A DNA stretch of 24,488 nt from a virus (IMGVR_UViG_3300009034_000202:1-24488), one strand, 5' to 3'. Counted from the first letter of the stretch, positions 1-8,927 are shown. The notes: generated by a model from the letters alone, not told the origin. A program made the numbers and translations.

Positions 1-86
1 ACTCCCAGATTGCTAAGATAGGGCATGATAGTCCAACCATATTTTTTAATAAGGTCAGACACTTTATATGGATTTGTTGCAGCCAT
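1..86 (-). CDS. Start of an unknown gene (partial, runs off the left edge)
   Basis: An ATG at 86 is preceded by AGGAG about ten bases upstream and opens a frame that stays open to the window edge, giving 28 residues beginning MAATNPYKVSDLIKKYGW. It is the first gene after the terminator that follows the capsid gene, where tail or head-completion genes usually lie. Too little is visible to assign a function. Confidence 0.6.
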   Translation of the reverse strand, partial: MAATNPYKVSDLIKKYGWTIMPYLSNLG

Positions 87-133
87 TATATATAATCTCC
101 TAAACTTCTAAACTATCAATTACTTAATGGTTC

Positions 134-198
134 AAAAAAATTTAGGGAAGCCTGAAAACACCGACATGAGAAAGGAAGAAAATGACGACTTCCCTAAA
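134..198 (-). terminator. Rho-independent terminator after the capsid gene
   Basis: On the minus strand a perfect 10-bp stem (TTTAGGGAAG pairing with CTTCCCTAAA; plus-strand arms 141-150 and 189-198) is followed directly by a run of T (A-run 134-140). The loop is long, 38 nt. It lies about 30 bases beyond the capsid stop and ends the structural transcript. Confidence 0.85.
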
Positions 199-230
199 CT
201 ATTCACTTTTCAATTAACCCTGCGGAGGGC

Positions 231-1838
231 TTATAACATCGTAGCTTCTGTTAAACCCGTGAGCTTAACTGCCCGAGGATCGGTGGGGGCTATGAGGTTA
301 TAGTACCAGAACGGAGCCTCCAATAAATCTTGAGGCCGACCAGATGCTCCCACTACTGTGGCATCGGTACTACGAGAAACCATAAATACCCCGGAAAGTC
401 CACCAAGCGGAGCCAAAAATTCAATTTCCGGCCCCATACTGGCTTCCATTCCGCCAAGTCTCGGAGGACTAAATCTCTGGATATTATCCCCACCAAACTT
501 CATCGCATACAAAGTCTTACTCAAGCACATCGGACTCATAATCCACTCGTAAGTTCGTCCACCGAACTCATACGAAATCTGAGACCAACCGCCCTTAAAG
601 CTCAAGGCTTTACCAGTACGCTCATAATTCTGTCTGTTGTTATACAGACCGGGCTGTTGTAGCCATTTCAACTGAACGCCCTGCGTAGTAATAACTGTAT
701 CCAATGTCTCACCCGGATAAGCATCCAGATACCCACCGATATAACCGTTAATTATATTATCAGTAAGTGGAGCATTCACGGCCTTGACTTGAGACTTAAA
801 CTGTGGATATATACCCAAATCAAGGGCCACACCCTCGGCAGCCCCACCTAAAATGTATCCAGACCCTTTAATCCAGTCATTGATTCCCCAACTAAGCTGG
901 GGTCGATTACTGACACGACTCGAATGAGCCGCCACAATCCAATCATCCGCTGCCGGTATGACTTTGAAAGCATCACTACCATCTGCCGGAGTCGTTACCT
1001 CAAAATGAGCATCCACACCAGTCACCGAATTAATGGCCTTGACATTTATGGTTTTGCCAAGATAATCAACGCCGGTAATAACGAGTATAACATAAGACTC
1101 GTCCGTATGCGTATAATTACGCACATCCGTTCCATCGGTGTCAGTACCTTCCCGGATTACGGCAGTACCACTATTGGCAACTAAATCAATTCGCATACCT
1201 TGACGGAAATTTGCGATTCGACCATACTCTTCATTAATAGTAATCTTACCATACGGTTCAGTTACCGCACCGGTCTGTTCTATGGCTGAAATTCTTCCGA
1301 GAACTTGATTTACACCAGACGAAGAATTTGTCGCACTATAAGAAAAAAAGCTGGAAGCCTCATAAATCGCTTTCAACTTCGCCACAGCCTTCATATCCCG
1401 AGCCACCTTCTTAATCTGGGCGGCATTCAACAATTCAGCCTGTTTCCAAGCAGCCGGAATACTAAAGTTCCCCACAACCTTATGCAGAACAAGCTCCCTC
1501 TTCATATCGCCCATGTGAGGCGATTCCGAGGCTTTTGGGAAGATTGACAAACCAGAGGCCAGAGTCGCTACCGTCTGGTCTAACCGCTGAATCATCCCCC
1601 CATCAATGGTCTCCATTGTCGGGCCAAGTGGATCAGCCGATTCAATCAAACCAGCCACGCCGGTTTCGTAAAGGTGAATTACTTTATATCCTCGACCGAC
1701 ACCTTCCTGCTTTTTGACTCCCAACGCTGTCCGCTTAATCTTATCGAACACGGGAGCTATCTGGGGGCCAGCCTCGGTAATCATCATTGGAAGTTCCTCT
1801 CTCACGAGGTTATCCAATGAACCTATTGCTTGTGCCAT
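231..1838 (-). CDS. Probable major capsid protein
   Basis: This 535-residue protein is probably the main shell subunit of the head. The call rests mainly on context: it directly follows a scaffold-like gene and the portal gene and is followed by a strong terminator, the usual arrangement for this highly expressed gene. The N-terminal region starts MAQAIGSLDNLVREELP and resembles the helical start of large capsid proteins; the rest is a mixed alpha/beta chain without signal peptide or membrane segment. At 535 residues it is longer than the usual 300-400 of HK97-fold capsids, so an inserted domain is likely. The ATG has AAGGGAT upstream. I see no catalytic motifs. A different large head protein is the main alternative. 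Confidence 0.75.
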   Translation of the reverse strand: MAQAIGSLDNLVREELPMMITEAGPQIAPVFDKIKRTALGVKKQEGVGRGYKVIHLYETGVAGLIESADPLGPTMETIDGGMIQRLDQTVATLASGLSIFPKASESPHMGDMKRELVLHKVVGNFSIPAAWKQAELLNAAQIKKVARDMKAVAKLKAIYEASSFFSYSATNSSSGVNQVLGRISAIEQTGAVTEPYGKITINEEYGRIANFRQGMRIDLVANSGTAVIREGTDTDGTDVRNYTHTDESYVILVITGVDYLGKTINVKAINSVTGVDAHFEVTTPADGSDAFKVIPAADDWIVAAHSSRVSNRPQLSWGINDWIKGSGYILGGAAEGVALDLGIYPQFKSQVKAVNAPLTDNIINGYIGGYLDAYPGETLDTVITTQGVQLKWLQQPGLYNNRQNYERTGKALSFKGGWSQISYEFGGRTYEWIMSPMCLSKTLYAMKFGGDNIQRFSPPRLGGMEASMGPEIEFLAPLGGLSGVFMVSRSTDATVVGASGRPQDLLEAPFWYYNLIAPTDPRAVKLTGLTEATML

Positions 1839-1907
1839 TGTTCTATCCCTTAACTAAATACATTTACAGTAATATGCAGTTAGTTGAGGGCTTCAATCAT
1901 CGAATTC

Positions 1908-2786
1908 CTACTTCATTGTCCGGGCAGCCTTAACTGCCTTTTGAAGATACCTTGCAATAAGATTCTTCTCTTGGTCATCCTCTGTTGAAGGAATTCGCTT
2001 AATTGGTTCGTCAGCTTGGATTACAGATGAAAGTCCCTCACCCGGAGCCAGGCCCAAAACAATGGGTTGCTGGTTGGATTTCTTTGGGATACCCAACTTT
2101 TTCAACTGCGACCGCACCCTCTGTACCGTCGCACTAACAAGCTCGGCTCCAAACGGTTTTCCGTTCTGAATCTTCGTCAGAACATCCTCAGCTACCATAT
2201 TTTTCACTTCAGCAAGAACTTCGTCTTTGTCCTCGCCTACTATCATTTTACCAATTATCTCATCTTTGTCAACCGCTTTGTCCGATATTTCTCGAATTTC
2301 TTTCTTGGCATCGCTGACGTGCCTCTGCTGCGAAAATTCCAAAATTGCTTTAACCTCCGCAGGAGTAGCTCCCATTTGCTTTTCAAATTCGGTATTGAAA
2401 TCTGAAACAGTGGTTTTTTTACCCGCTTTCTGCGGAGGTTCGTTCTCATCCTTGAGATATTGCATAAACTCAGCAGGTTCTATCCCCAACAAACCGGCCA
2501 ATTCCCGCACATCAGCCTCGGATGGATTATCATGGCCTTCAGAAATAGCTTCCACGAGAGTTCCAATTCTTATCCCTCGTTCTGCGGTTTTTGTAGCTGC
2601 GGCAGCTTCTTGAAATCTCTTGTCGGCCCCCGATGCTTTTGAGGCCCGTTCCTTTAGTTCCTCAAGGGTCAATGCGACATCTTCTCCGTCCACCTTAATG
2701 GTGTGAGTTTCAACTTTCTTTTCCTCTTGTTTCTCTTCTTGCTTTTCTTCCTGCTTCTGTTCTTCTTGTTTTTCTTCTTCTGGCAT
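1908..2786 (-). CDS. Head scaffold protein
   Basis: This 292-residue protein probably forms the temporary core on which the capsid assembles. The first 30 residues are almost only E, K and Q in KQEE repeats. They are followed by a motif around residues 31-50 (HTIKVDGEDVALTLEELKE) typical of phage scaffold and capsid-assembly proteins. The remainder is charged and predicted helical, ending in a basic segment (QKAVKAARTMK) that could contact the capsid protein. It sits between portal and capsid genes, as scaffolds normally do. Its ATG has AAAGGTAG upstream. Two copies of the iterated CTGCGGAG octamer lie inside it, in opposite orientations and different reading frames (encoding PAE and PPQ). 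Confidence 0.75.
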   Translation of the reverse strand: MPEEEKQEEQKQEEKQEEKQEEKKVETHTIKVDGEDVALTLEELKERASKASGADKRFQEAAAATKTAERGIRIGTLVEAISEGHDNPSEADVRELAGLLGIEPAEFMQYLKDENEPPQKAGKKTTVSDFNTEFEKQMGATPAEVKAILEFSQQRHVSDAKKEIREISDKAVDKDEIIGKMIVGEDKDEVLAEVKNMVAEDVLTKIQNGKPFGAELVSATVQRVRSQLKKLGIPKKSNQQPIVLGLAPGEGLSSVIQADEPIKRIPSTEDDQEKNLIARYLQKAVKAARTMK

Positions 2787-2835
2787 TTTTCTACCTTTCT
2801 TAAAAGTTTATATACCTGCTCCGCCACCCATCATT

Positions 2836-4665
2836 TCACCCTGCGGAGGTTGTTCTAACTCCATTGCTGCCGAATCTTCCATAGTTTCCATTCCTTCTGG
2901 TAAAATTCAGATTTTCGAGTTTGGCTCGACGATAATTTTGCCAAGCAACTTCATTGCCCACTGGAATGTCCAACCCCTTTTCTCGAACTTGGAAACTAAA
3001 TTCATTAAGAGTAATTCTTTGCCCTTCAAGAGCCTCTTTCAATTCCAGCTTTTGTTGTTCTTTTGAGATAGGAACTTCCGAAGCCACATTAATGTTCACT
3101 TCATCGGGGGATGGAATAGCATTTTTGGCAAGATTAATTTCTCCAGTCTCCATATCGAAAATGATACCAGCCAGAGAATCATCAAGATTATTGATGCTGA
3201 CGACTTTTTCCCCCGGCCAATTATCTCGGCAAATTCCTAACATAGAACGATAGACCCCCGATATTGCTTCGGCTACATTTTTGGCTGTAGGAGACAGAGG
3301 AATACCACTTGTTTCATATAACATCCCGAGACCTGATGCCGAATCCACTCGTCCAGGAGCACCACCTTTCAACATTTCTGTCGGTTGATTTGATACTTTA
3401 TCCATCAAACTCCCTGCAACCATAGCCCCATCTATTTGAGGTTTTGTCATTGCCGCAGGTTGTATCTGAAATGGTTTTTGTTCTGGGGCAGTATAATCAA
3501 TTTCATATACTAATCTTTTTATACCATCTTGACCTCTATGAGCCTCTGGAGGGGTTCCTATTCCGGCAGGCCACATCACCAATCCATATAAGTCATAATC
3601 TGATATGGACTGAAAGAGACTACTAAGACTGTATTCTGCCTCAGTATTCAAAGGAATCAACTGGTCAATAAATGAACGACCATAAAATCCGCCAACAATG
3701 ACATCCCGTGCAATTTTCACAGGCATATAGTATTTGCTCTGGGAATGGTCATAGCGATACAACTGATTTAGTTTCTCATAAGAACCCGCAAAAATAAGAT
3801 ACTCTGCCAAATATCCATCTGTTGTTTCAGTCCAGACCTCAACAAGCAGAGTGACATCGGTTTGTGTTTTATCTTTTTTAGTATGCCGTCCTTTCCATTG
3901 GGTTTCAACCTGACTTTGCCCACTCCTAATATAGAAACCTCCTCCACTATGAGTAAGAGAAGCAGTTCCCTGAAATCTGGATGACACATCGGCAGGCAAA
4001 TCACCAAAAGGAACTTTCACACTATCCATTCCTTTGTAGATTTTTGACCTCTTGCCCGGTGTTATTGAAAGACCTTTTACATAATCAGCGGGGACATATC
4101 TTAATCGTATCAAACCCCGCACATCCGATGGAGTAGATACATCTATTGGAATAGGTATCAATTCCCAAGGATTGATTACTTCAATCCCAATACTATCCAT
4201 TCCTTCTACCCATAACCCAAACCCAATCGTTCCATAATGAAGTAACGGCGGGAAAGCATTCAGAGCCAACTTAGAAACCTTTTCTTGCGGAAATGCCGAA
4301 TCCAGAACTACCTGAGCCGTACTTGCTTTCCTTAATCCATCAAGACTAACTCCTCGTCTTGATACAGCCGGAGCCAGATTTATTGTCAACAATCTTCCGA
4401 GTTGAGCCTGATATTTTGCAACAATATCCTCATACCGAAACTTTAGAACCCCTGATCCATCCAGATAAGACACATTCAGAGTCCCGCTTCCATAGTTGAT
4501 ATTCGAGAAATTGCGAATCCCCCTCATATAGAAATGATTAATCCACCAATTAATTGAAAGAGGATTCATCTTGGACTTGCCAGCAGAAATCAAGTATTGA
4601 AAAATCTGCTCAACTTGCGGTTTATTCTCTGTAGTATTGGGAGGGAGATTGAACTTATATCCCAT
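2836..4665 (-). CDS. Portal protein, with an alternative-frame C-terminus
   Basis: This 609-residue protein fits the portal, the dodecameric ring through which DNA enters the head, by size and by position between terminase and scaffold. The N-terminal third (NWWINHFYMRGIRNFSNINY, then a beta-rich region) and the long charged helical C-terminal part fit a portal; no diagnostic catalytic motif exists. The ATG overlaps the preceding stop as TGATG. The last 23 residues in this frame are basic and atypical. From about 2905 the +1 frame instead reads an acidic tail (PEGMETMEDSAAMELEQ) ending in MMGGGAGI at a TAA at 2808, which looks more like a genuine portal end and leaves only 21 bases before the scaffold gene. 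This suggests an indel at the TTTT at 2902-2905 or frameshifting. Confidence 0.75.
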   Translation of the reverse strand: MGYKFNLPPNTTENKPQVEQIFQYLISAGKSKMNPLSINWWINHFYMRGIRNFSNINYGSGTLNVSYLDGSGVLKFRYEDIVAKYQAQLGRLLTINLAPAVSRRGVSLDGLRKASTAQVVLDSAFPQEKVSKLALNAFPPLLHYGTIGFGLWVEGMDSIGIEVINPWELIPIPIDVSTPSDVRGLIRLRYVPADYVKGLSITPGKRSKIYKGMDSVKVPFGDLPADVSSRFQGTASLTHSGGGFYIRSGQSQVETQWKGRHTKKDKTQTDVTLLVEVWTETTDGYLAEYLIFAGSYEKLNQLYRYDHSQSKYYMPVKIARDVIVGGFYGRSFIDQLIPLNTEAEYSLSSLFQSISDYDLYGLVMWPAGIGTPPEAHRGQDGIKRLVYEIDYTAPEQKPFQIQPAAMTKPQIDGAMVAGSLMDKVSNQPTEMLKGGAPGRVDSASGLGMLYETSGIPLSPTAKNVAEAISGVYRSMLGICRDNWPGEKVVSINNLDDSLAGIIFDMETGEINLAKNAIPSPDEVNINVASEVPISKEQQKLELKEALEGQRITLNEFSFQVREKGLDIPVGNEVAWQNYRRAKLENLNFTRRNGNYGRFGSNGVRTTSAG

Positions 4666-4943
4666 CAGCGGACTCCAATTTCCATCGTATAGTTAGTATT
4701 TTTTGGCTTATCCTCCTTTTTCTTCCCATTGGCAATTCCTTTAAGTTTCCCCTGCGGAGGTTTAACTGAAGCAACCAAAGCCCGTAATGCCTCGGGCTTT
4801 GCCTCTTTCCCCGCCAGAAAAATGAGGAGTTGTTTATTTATAAGTGTAACCTGCCCAACAACATTGAATAATAATGCCAAGAGACCGCAGGATATACATC
4901 CAAATATCCCTAATAGAATCAAACAACCAGTTTCAATAGACAT
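4665..4943 (-). CDS. Small membrane protein between terminase and portal
   Basis: A 92-residue protein with one strongly hydrophobic segment at about residues 7-29 (CLILLGIFGCISCGLLALLF) and a basic soluble tail rich in Lys. The predicted topology is a single-pass inner-membrane protein. The ATG follows a run containing AAGGAAG. The stop shares a base with the portal start (TGATG), indicating translational coupling. A near-consensus promoter lies just upstream. The function is not recognised; its place in the head operon does not make it a holin by itself. Confidence 0.65.
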   Translation of the reverse strand: MSIETGCLILLGIFGCISCGLLALLFNVVGQVTLINKQLLIFLAGKEAKPEALRALVASVKPPQGKLKGIANGKKKEDKPKNTNYTMEIGVR

Positions 4944-4969
4944 AAAAACTTCCTTTCTTTATATATTAA

Positions 4970-4997
4970 ATTATACCAAAAACTCAATTTTTGTCAA
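4970..4997 (-). promoter_or_regulatory. Sigma70-type promoter for portal/head genes
   Basis: The minus strand carries TTGACA (plus 4992-4997), 16 bases, then TATAAT (plus 4970-4975): a full consensus pair. Initiation would fall near 4963, about 20 bases before the membrane-protein ATG. The 4998-5076 gap toward the terminase stop holds a 7-bp AT-rich hairpin (ATATTCT/AGAATAT, 5026-5043) with no T-run. Confidence 0.8.
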
Positions 4998-5076
4998 CCC
5001 CTTCTTATTTTCCTAATTATGACAAATATTCTCCGTAGAATATAAATGATAATCAAGAAACATAATATTTTTTTAA

Positions 5077-6924
5077 TCATCCAACTATAGTTCTTTGGCC
5101 ACGAATGACGCGGCGGTTATTTGGATCGATGGCAGATTTACGAGCATTCTGACTCAAGACATCAAGCATCTCCCCTGTAATTTCAGTGGAGGAAACACCC
5201 GACAACAATGGCATCCCTTTAACAAGAGGCAAATTTCTACGAATACGTTCCAACAAACTCGGCTTGCCTTTTTCTTTAACAAATTTCCCGCCTCGATTCT
5301 TGACAACAAATTGACTCATTGAGAGTGTATCAACAGCATCATCGTGGGGAAGAAGAGCCAAATCTGGGGTGAAATCCTCTGTCTGTTGATATAGTTGGTC
5401 AAATGGCCATTTTCCTGCAAGGTGAGCCGGATATTTTATCTTGCCCGGACGGAATCTCCACTCCATACCACATATTCGGTTGCTTTTGGTTACACGGGCG
5501 GGATATGTAATTGGAAAAACTCTTGCTCTCCAAGGTTGTGAGACCTTCTCTTCCATCTCGTTGATATATTCCTGCACAGCCTCCGCAAAACTCATCTGGA
5601 TACTTACGGCTTCTATTCCAAGTACGCGAGGTCTCCAAGCTAATCCTTTCTCGTAAATCAAACGCAAAAGTGTTGCATCCTTGGCTCGACCCATCCACAT
5701 ATCCAAAATCCATAATGTATTTGTAGTGTCAAATCCAAGAATCATAATACAGGAATAGTCATTGTATTGAGACATTCCACTGCCATAATCAAACAGCAGA
5801 ATTCGATACATTGGTAATACAATTTCTCGGAATGGTTTCTCAAAATCTTTATAAACCCTACGACCCGGCTCCATATAACGCTCTGACCATTTTATCAATC
5901 CTGTATGAGCCAATGGATTATTCCAATCAAATTCCCCTTCGACAGAATACTCGTTCTTGCGAGGGTCAATCACTAAGATACGGTCTTGTTCTGAAATAGG
6001 ATTGTTAAGATACTCAGCGGCAAAAGCCGATTCGCCGATTTCTTCTTTGCGAGCTTCAAGCACTTCTTGAGGCCATTTCTCAGGCCACAAGACATACACT
6101 TTTTTAGGATCATCTTTATCGTAGGCTATTGCTTTCAAGACCTTCCGATTCCAGAAATCAAATCGGGGGTCATCACTCGTCGTGGCGTGATAAAGAAAAG
6201 ACCGCCGATTAATCAAAGTTCCAGTCCAAAAAATAGATGAACCAGATTCAAGCATAGGAATTATCTGGCGGAACATAATCATCTCAAACTTTTCAATCAC
6301 AGCTTGAGCAGCGGCTTGAGAATCGGAATCAGGATCATTCTCGGGGTCATCAAGGAAGAATACTCTTGGTCTGCCCCCACGCTTTTTCCCCATCACACTA
6401 AGCCCTTTGATAATCGCCCCATTCATCAAACTTAATTGATGGTGATTCCAAATCTTCCGTCCCCTCGGTGGTTTCATTTCCCCGAAATCCTGAAGTATCA
6501 ATTCATTCTCAACAAATTGTTGTATGAGTTTGTCAAACCGTTCCTCAACTAATCTATCCGTTGCTAATCCAATCGTCATTTCATAATGTGGTCTGGTCAG
6601 GGCAAGTAACAGGGGAGCTTCAAGAGCTATCACAGTCGATTTAGCTGACCCCCTTGGAGCACCTTCTACATTTCTACCATATGTTCCCAAATCGTGAATC
6701 ATCTTATAGTGAAAAGGAGGGGACTCCTCGAAACCGTTTTTATAGAACAGTTTCCCCGCCCCAGCAAGATAACACCTGCGGAAGAAATCCCAAGCCACTA
6801 CCAAATCAAAAGCAGTCGATTGATTATACAGAACAGCCAATCTTGCCTGTTTCTGCCCATCAAACGACAACTTCTCATAATCCCTCGGCAGAGGCCAAAT
6901 AGGATATGGTCTCTTAATCCACAT
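5077..6924 (-). CDS. terL: Terminase large subunit (DNA-packaging ATPase/nuclease)
   Basis: This 615-residue protein is the motor that pumps DNA into the prohead and cuts concatemers. The ATPase half has a Walker A at residues 88-97 (GAPRGSAKST) and a Walker B at about 188-195 (VFFLDDPE). The nuclease half has the expected acidic residues: D379 in LLFDYGSG, E438 in LGIEAVS, and a final cluster HDDAVDTLSM at 527-536. All key residues are present, so it should be active. The gene overlaps the upstream radical-SAM-like gene by 11 bases, which places it in the same transcript. The length is normal to slightly long for the family. Confidence 0.95.
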   Translation of the reverse strand: MWIKRPYPIWPLPRDYEKLSFDGQKQARLAVLYNQSTAFDLVVAWDFFRRCYLAGAGKLFYKNGFEESPPFHYKMIHDLGTYGRNVEGAPRGSAKSTVIALEAPLLLALTRPHYEMTIGLATDRLVEERFDKLIQQFVENELILQDFGEMKPPRGRKIWNHHQLSLMNGAIIKGLSVMGKKRGGRPRVFFLDDPENDPDSDSQAAAQAVIEKFEMIMFRQIIPMLESGSSIFWTGTLINRRSFLYHATTSDDPRFDFWNRKVLKAIAYDKDDPKKVYVLWPEKWPQEVLEARKEEIGESAFAAEYLNNPISEQDRILVIDPRKNEYSVEGEFDWNNPLAHTGLIKWSERYMEPGRRVYKDFEKPFREIVLPMYRILLFDYGSGMSQYNDYSCIMILGFDTTNTLWILDMWMGRAKDATLLRLIYEKGLAWRPRVLGIEAVSIQMSFAEAVQEYINEMEEKVSQPWRARVFPITYPARVTKSNRICGMEWRFRPGKIKYPAHLAGKWPFDQLYQQTEDFTPDLALLPHDDAVDTLSMSQFVVKNRGGKFVKEKGKPSLLERIRRNLPLVKGMPLLSGVSSTEITGEMLDVLSQNARKSAIDPNNRRVIRGQRTIVG

Positions 6925-7639
6925 TCATTCGTCCTCGAGTAGCAAAATATTCCCGCAAACAATTACCACAAAATCGACAATGGGTATCCCCAAGTTCTCC
7001 TTCTATCTTACCACAAGAATGAACCCATTTATTATTCTCATATTGTTGCATTACTTCCCGCCATGCGACTGTTGTGATTGCACTATAGGAATTAAGAGTT
7101 CGTTTTCGGAATATATAATTCTTCCGATGATTTTCTGGAATTCTATCTGCCGAATTGAAATAAGCCATAAAAGTTAGTACAATAGGAACATCTCTTTGAG
7201 AATAATATCTGATACATTTTTTTTGAAGTTCTATGTTCCAAGTATTAGCCCGAAAACGAACAAACATTAAATTCTTGGGGACATCCCGACTTTGAATTTT
7301 ATAAAAATCAATATCTGTCATTTTCCCTGGATTCACAGTGAGAACGACTGGAGCCTCAAAATCAAGATTGAGAATTGCTGTATTGTAGAATTTTAGAGGG
7401 AATTGATGTGTTCTCATTAAAACGGTCGGTTTATCCACATTGGAGTCATTGCCATCATTAATCCTCACTACTTGGAAATCTGTTGGTTCTGGAATAAAAG
7501 GAAGATTCTCTTCCAGAGGTTCCAAATAGGATCGACCGGATTGGAAGAAACAATCCTCGCAATTATTTGGACAAGTTCCTGTTTGTGGAATGGCACAAAC
7601 AATCCCACTTCCTTTTGTTTTAGGATTCTCTTTTTTCAT
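6914..7639 (-). CDS. Radical-SAM-like iron-sulfur protein
   Basis: This 241-residue protein has a C-X3-C-X2-C motif near the N-terminus (C23, C27, C30 in TCPNNCEDCFF), the signature that binds the 4Fe-4S cluster in radical SAM enzymes. The following strand/helix pattern (VVLTVNPGKM, NLMFVRFRANTWN, VPIVLTFMAYFN) fits a partial TIM barrel. The C-terminal part has a second cysteine set, C-X11-C-X2-C-X2-C (GDTHCRFCGNCLREYF), which may hold another cluster or zinc. At 241 residues it is compact for the superfamily. Its substrate cannot be told from sequence. It overlaps the gene before it by 20 bases and terminase by 11. A zinc protein with fortuitous spacing is the alternative. Confidence 0.65.
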   Translation of the reverse strand: MKKENPKTKGSGIVCAIPQTGTCPNNCEDCFFQSGRSYLEPLEENLPFIPEPTDFQVVRINDGNDSNVDKPTVLMRTHQFPLKFYNTAILNLDFEAPVVLTVNPGKMTDIDFYKIQSRDVPKNLMFVRFRANTWNIELQKKCIRYYSQRDVPIVLTFMAYFNSADRIPENHRKNYIFRKRTLNSYSAITTVAWREVMQQYENNKWVHSCGKIEGELGDTHCRFCGNCLREYFATRGRMNVD

Positions 7640-8552
7640 TTTTCAATTCCTCAATGGCGGGGAGAGTTCTGACGACATCAAAGAAGGCGATGGTTGTGGC
7701 TATCCCCGCACACCACGCCGAGTTGCCTTTATTCGACCCCATTACGATTTTCAGGCTTGGCCAAATACCCTCGATGTAGCCGGGCTGATTCAGAAGAGCG
7801 AAAACCATCGCCGGTATCTCTGCTCGTTCTGCAAAATCCCAAGTCGTAGTCGAAGGCGTTGTCATCGGCTCCGCACACAATGTCACGATATGAAAAGCTA
7901 CGGTGGCCAGCACAAATCCATCCTCCAGAATGTACTTTCTCAGGGCCGTAAGTTCAATATCCTCCGCAGGGGGTATTTTATGTAAATCCCCAAGTTCTTG
8001 AAATATCTCTTTTTGTATTTGGCGTTCTTCTGGAGTCTGAGGCGGTAATTCTATAGGTTTGATTTCTGTAGGGTAATTCCCATCAGAATCAAAATTATCA
8101 TTTTCTTTCATATTTTCAAAAGCCCGCTCAGATGCGATTTTACTTTTCTGCGGAGGAGATTCCCGGGAAGAGGTCTTGGTCACAGGTTGGGGGTCGGGTT
8201 TTGATACAGGGATTATCGGACTTTTCGGAGTTGTTATTGTTGCTTTCGGATAATTCTCCACCGGTCGTAATACTGTTTCCGTTGGAAAATTGTCTCGGAG
8301 TCTCTCCTCCGTCTGACGATTCAGTTCCTCCAGAGTCAGCATTTCCGAGGGGGAAGGCTCGTCGGGTATCTCTGATAGATTCTGTGGAATCGGAGTTAAT
8401 ATTGCATTCTCCGGTAATTCGCTCAGGTCGGCTTTCTTGGGGTTGGCTCTGTCCCCTATCGCTTTCTCTATCGGATTCGGTTCGGGTTTCTTTGTGAAAT
8501 CCGCTCTTGCATTTCCTATCCAGTTTGTTTTGGGTTTTTTCGGTTTTGTCAT
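7620..8552 (-). CDS. Unknown protein with Pro-rich disordered N-terminus
   Basis: A 310-residue protein of unknown function. Residues 1 to about 190 are rich in Pro, Lys, Glu and Ser and probably disordered. Residues from about 200 (DIELTALRKYILEDGFVLAT) onward look folded, with hydrophobic helices and a moderately hydrophobic stretch around SAWCAGIATTIAFFDVVRTL. The ATG at 8552 has AAGGA eight bases upstream. It shares 413 bases with the preceding gene in another frame. Position before terminase would allow a packaging role, but no helix-turn-helix is visible. It carries two CTGCGGAG octamers, encoding PPQ and PAE. Confidence 0.65.
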   Translation of the reverse strand: MTKPKKPKTNWIGNARADFTKKPEPNPIEKAIGDRANPKKADLSELPENAILTPIPQNLSEIPDEPSPSEMLTLEELNRQTEERLRDNFPTETVLRPVENYPKATITTPKSPIIPVSKPDPQPVTKTSSRESPPQKSKIASERAFENMKENDNFDSDGNYPTEIKPIELPPQTPEERQIQKEIFQELGDLHKIPPAEDIELTALRKYILEDGFVLATVAFHIVTLCAEPMTTPSTTTWDFAERAEIPAMVFALLNQPGYIEGIWPSLKIVMGSNKGNSAWCAGIATTIAFFDVVRTLPAIEELKNEKRES

Positions 8553-8916
8553 TTTGAGATTCCTTAACTTTTGATTCTACTTGTTTTGGAGGATTGAGAA
8601 TTCCGGCGATACGTTTCGCGGAAAATGTAGTTTGACCTCCTTGAGCATTAGGAACAGTTTGAGAAACTTTTGCAGTGTATCCTGAGGACTCTGCGGCTTC
8701 CCGTAGCAATTCCCGTAAGTGTTTGAGTGCTTTGAATTTGATAGAAAGATTCGCATTTTGTTTTGCTAAAACAAGTGTTTCCTTTATTTCAATCGAGTAC
8801 GTCCAACCCAAATCTCTAAAAATATTTATGATGATAGACGCATCATTGAAACTTGTTATAGCAGCCAGCACATCATCAGGATTTGGCTGTTCAGATTTTT
8901 CAATTTCATCAGACAT
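8140..8916 (-). CDS. Unknown protein, possible small terminase subunit, overlapping the next gene
   Basis: A 258-residue reading frame. Residues 1 to about 110 look folded and mostly helical (SIEIKETLVLAKQNANLSIK, KALKHLRELLREAAESSGY), the type of helical segment seen in phage small terminase subunits, which fits the position upstream of terL. This is inference; no family motif is certain. The rest, from about residue 120, is low-complexity Ser/Glu/Asn/Arg sequence that overlaps the next gene by 413 bases. The N-terminal part must be coding, or a 364-base gap would remain. How far the C-terminal overlap is real is uncertain. The ATG is preceded by GGTGGTAAG. Confidence 0.6.
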   Translation of the reverse strand: MSDEIEKSEQPNPDDVLAAITSFNDASIIINIFRDLGWTYSIEIKETLVLAKQNANLSIKFKALKHLRELLREAAESSGYTAKVSQTVPNAQGGQTTFSAKRIAGILNPPKQVESKVKESQNDKTEKTQNKLDRKCKSGFHKETRTESDRESDRGQSQPQESRPERITGECNINSDSTESIRDTRRAFPLGNADSGGTESSDGGETPRQFSNGNSITTGGELSESNNNNSEKSDNPCIKTRPPTCDQDLFPGISSAEK

Positions 8917-8927
8917 TATAAATTATC

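Noticed and set aside
8132-8497. 121-codon plus-strand frame in the overlap region
   Set aside because: It has no promoter or ribosome site and runs opposite to all genes. It reflects low stop-codon density there.
8530-8556. A6 run as a programmed frameshift site joining the two overlapping genes
   Set aside because: The shift needed is +1, while an A-run favours -1, and the downstream gene has its own ribosome site and ATG.
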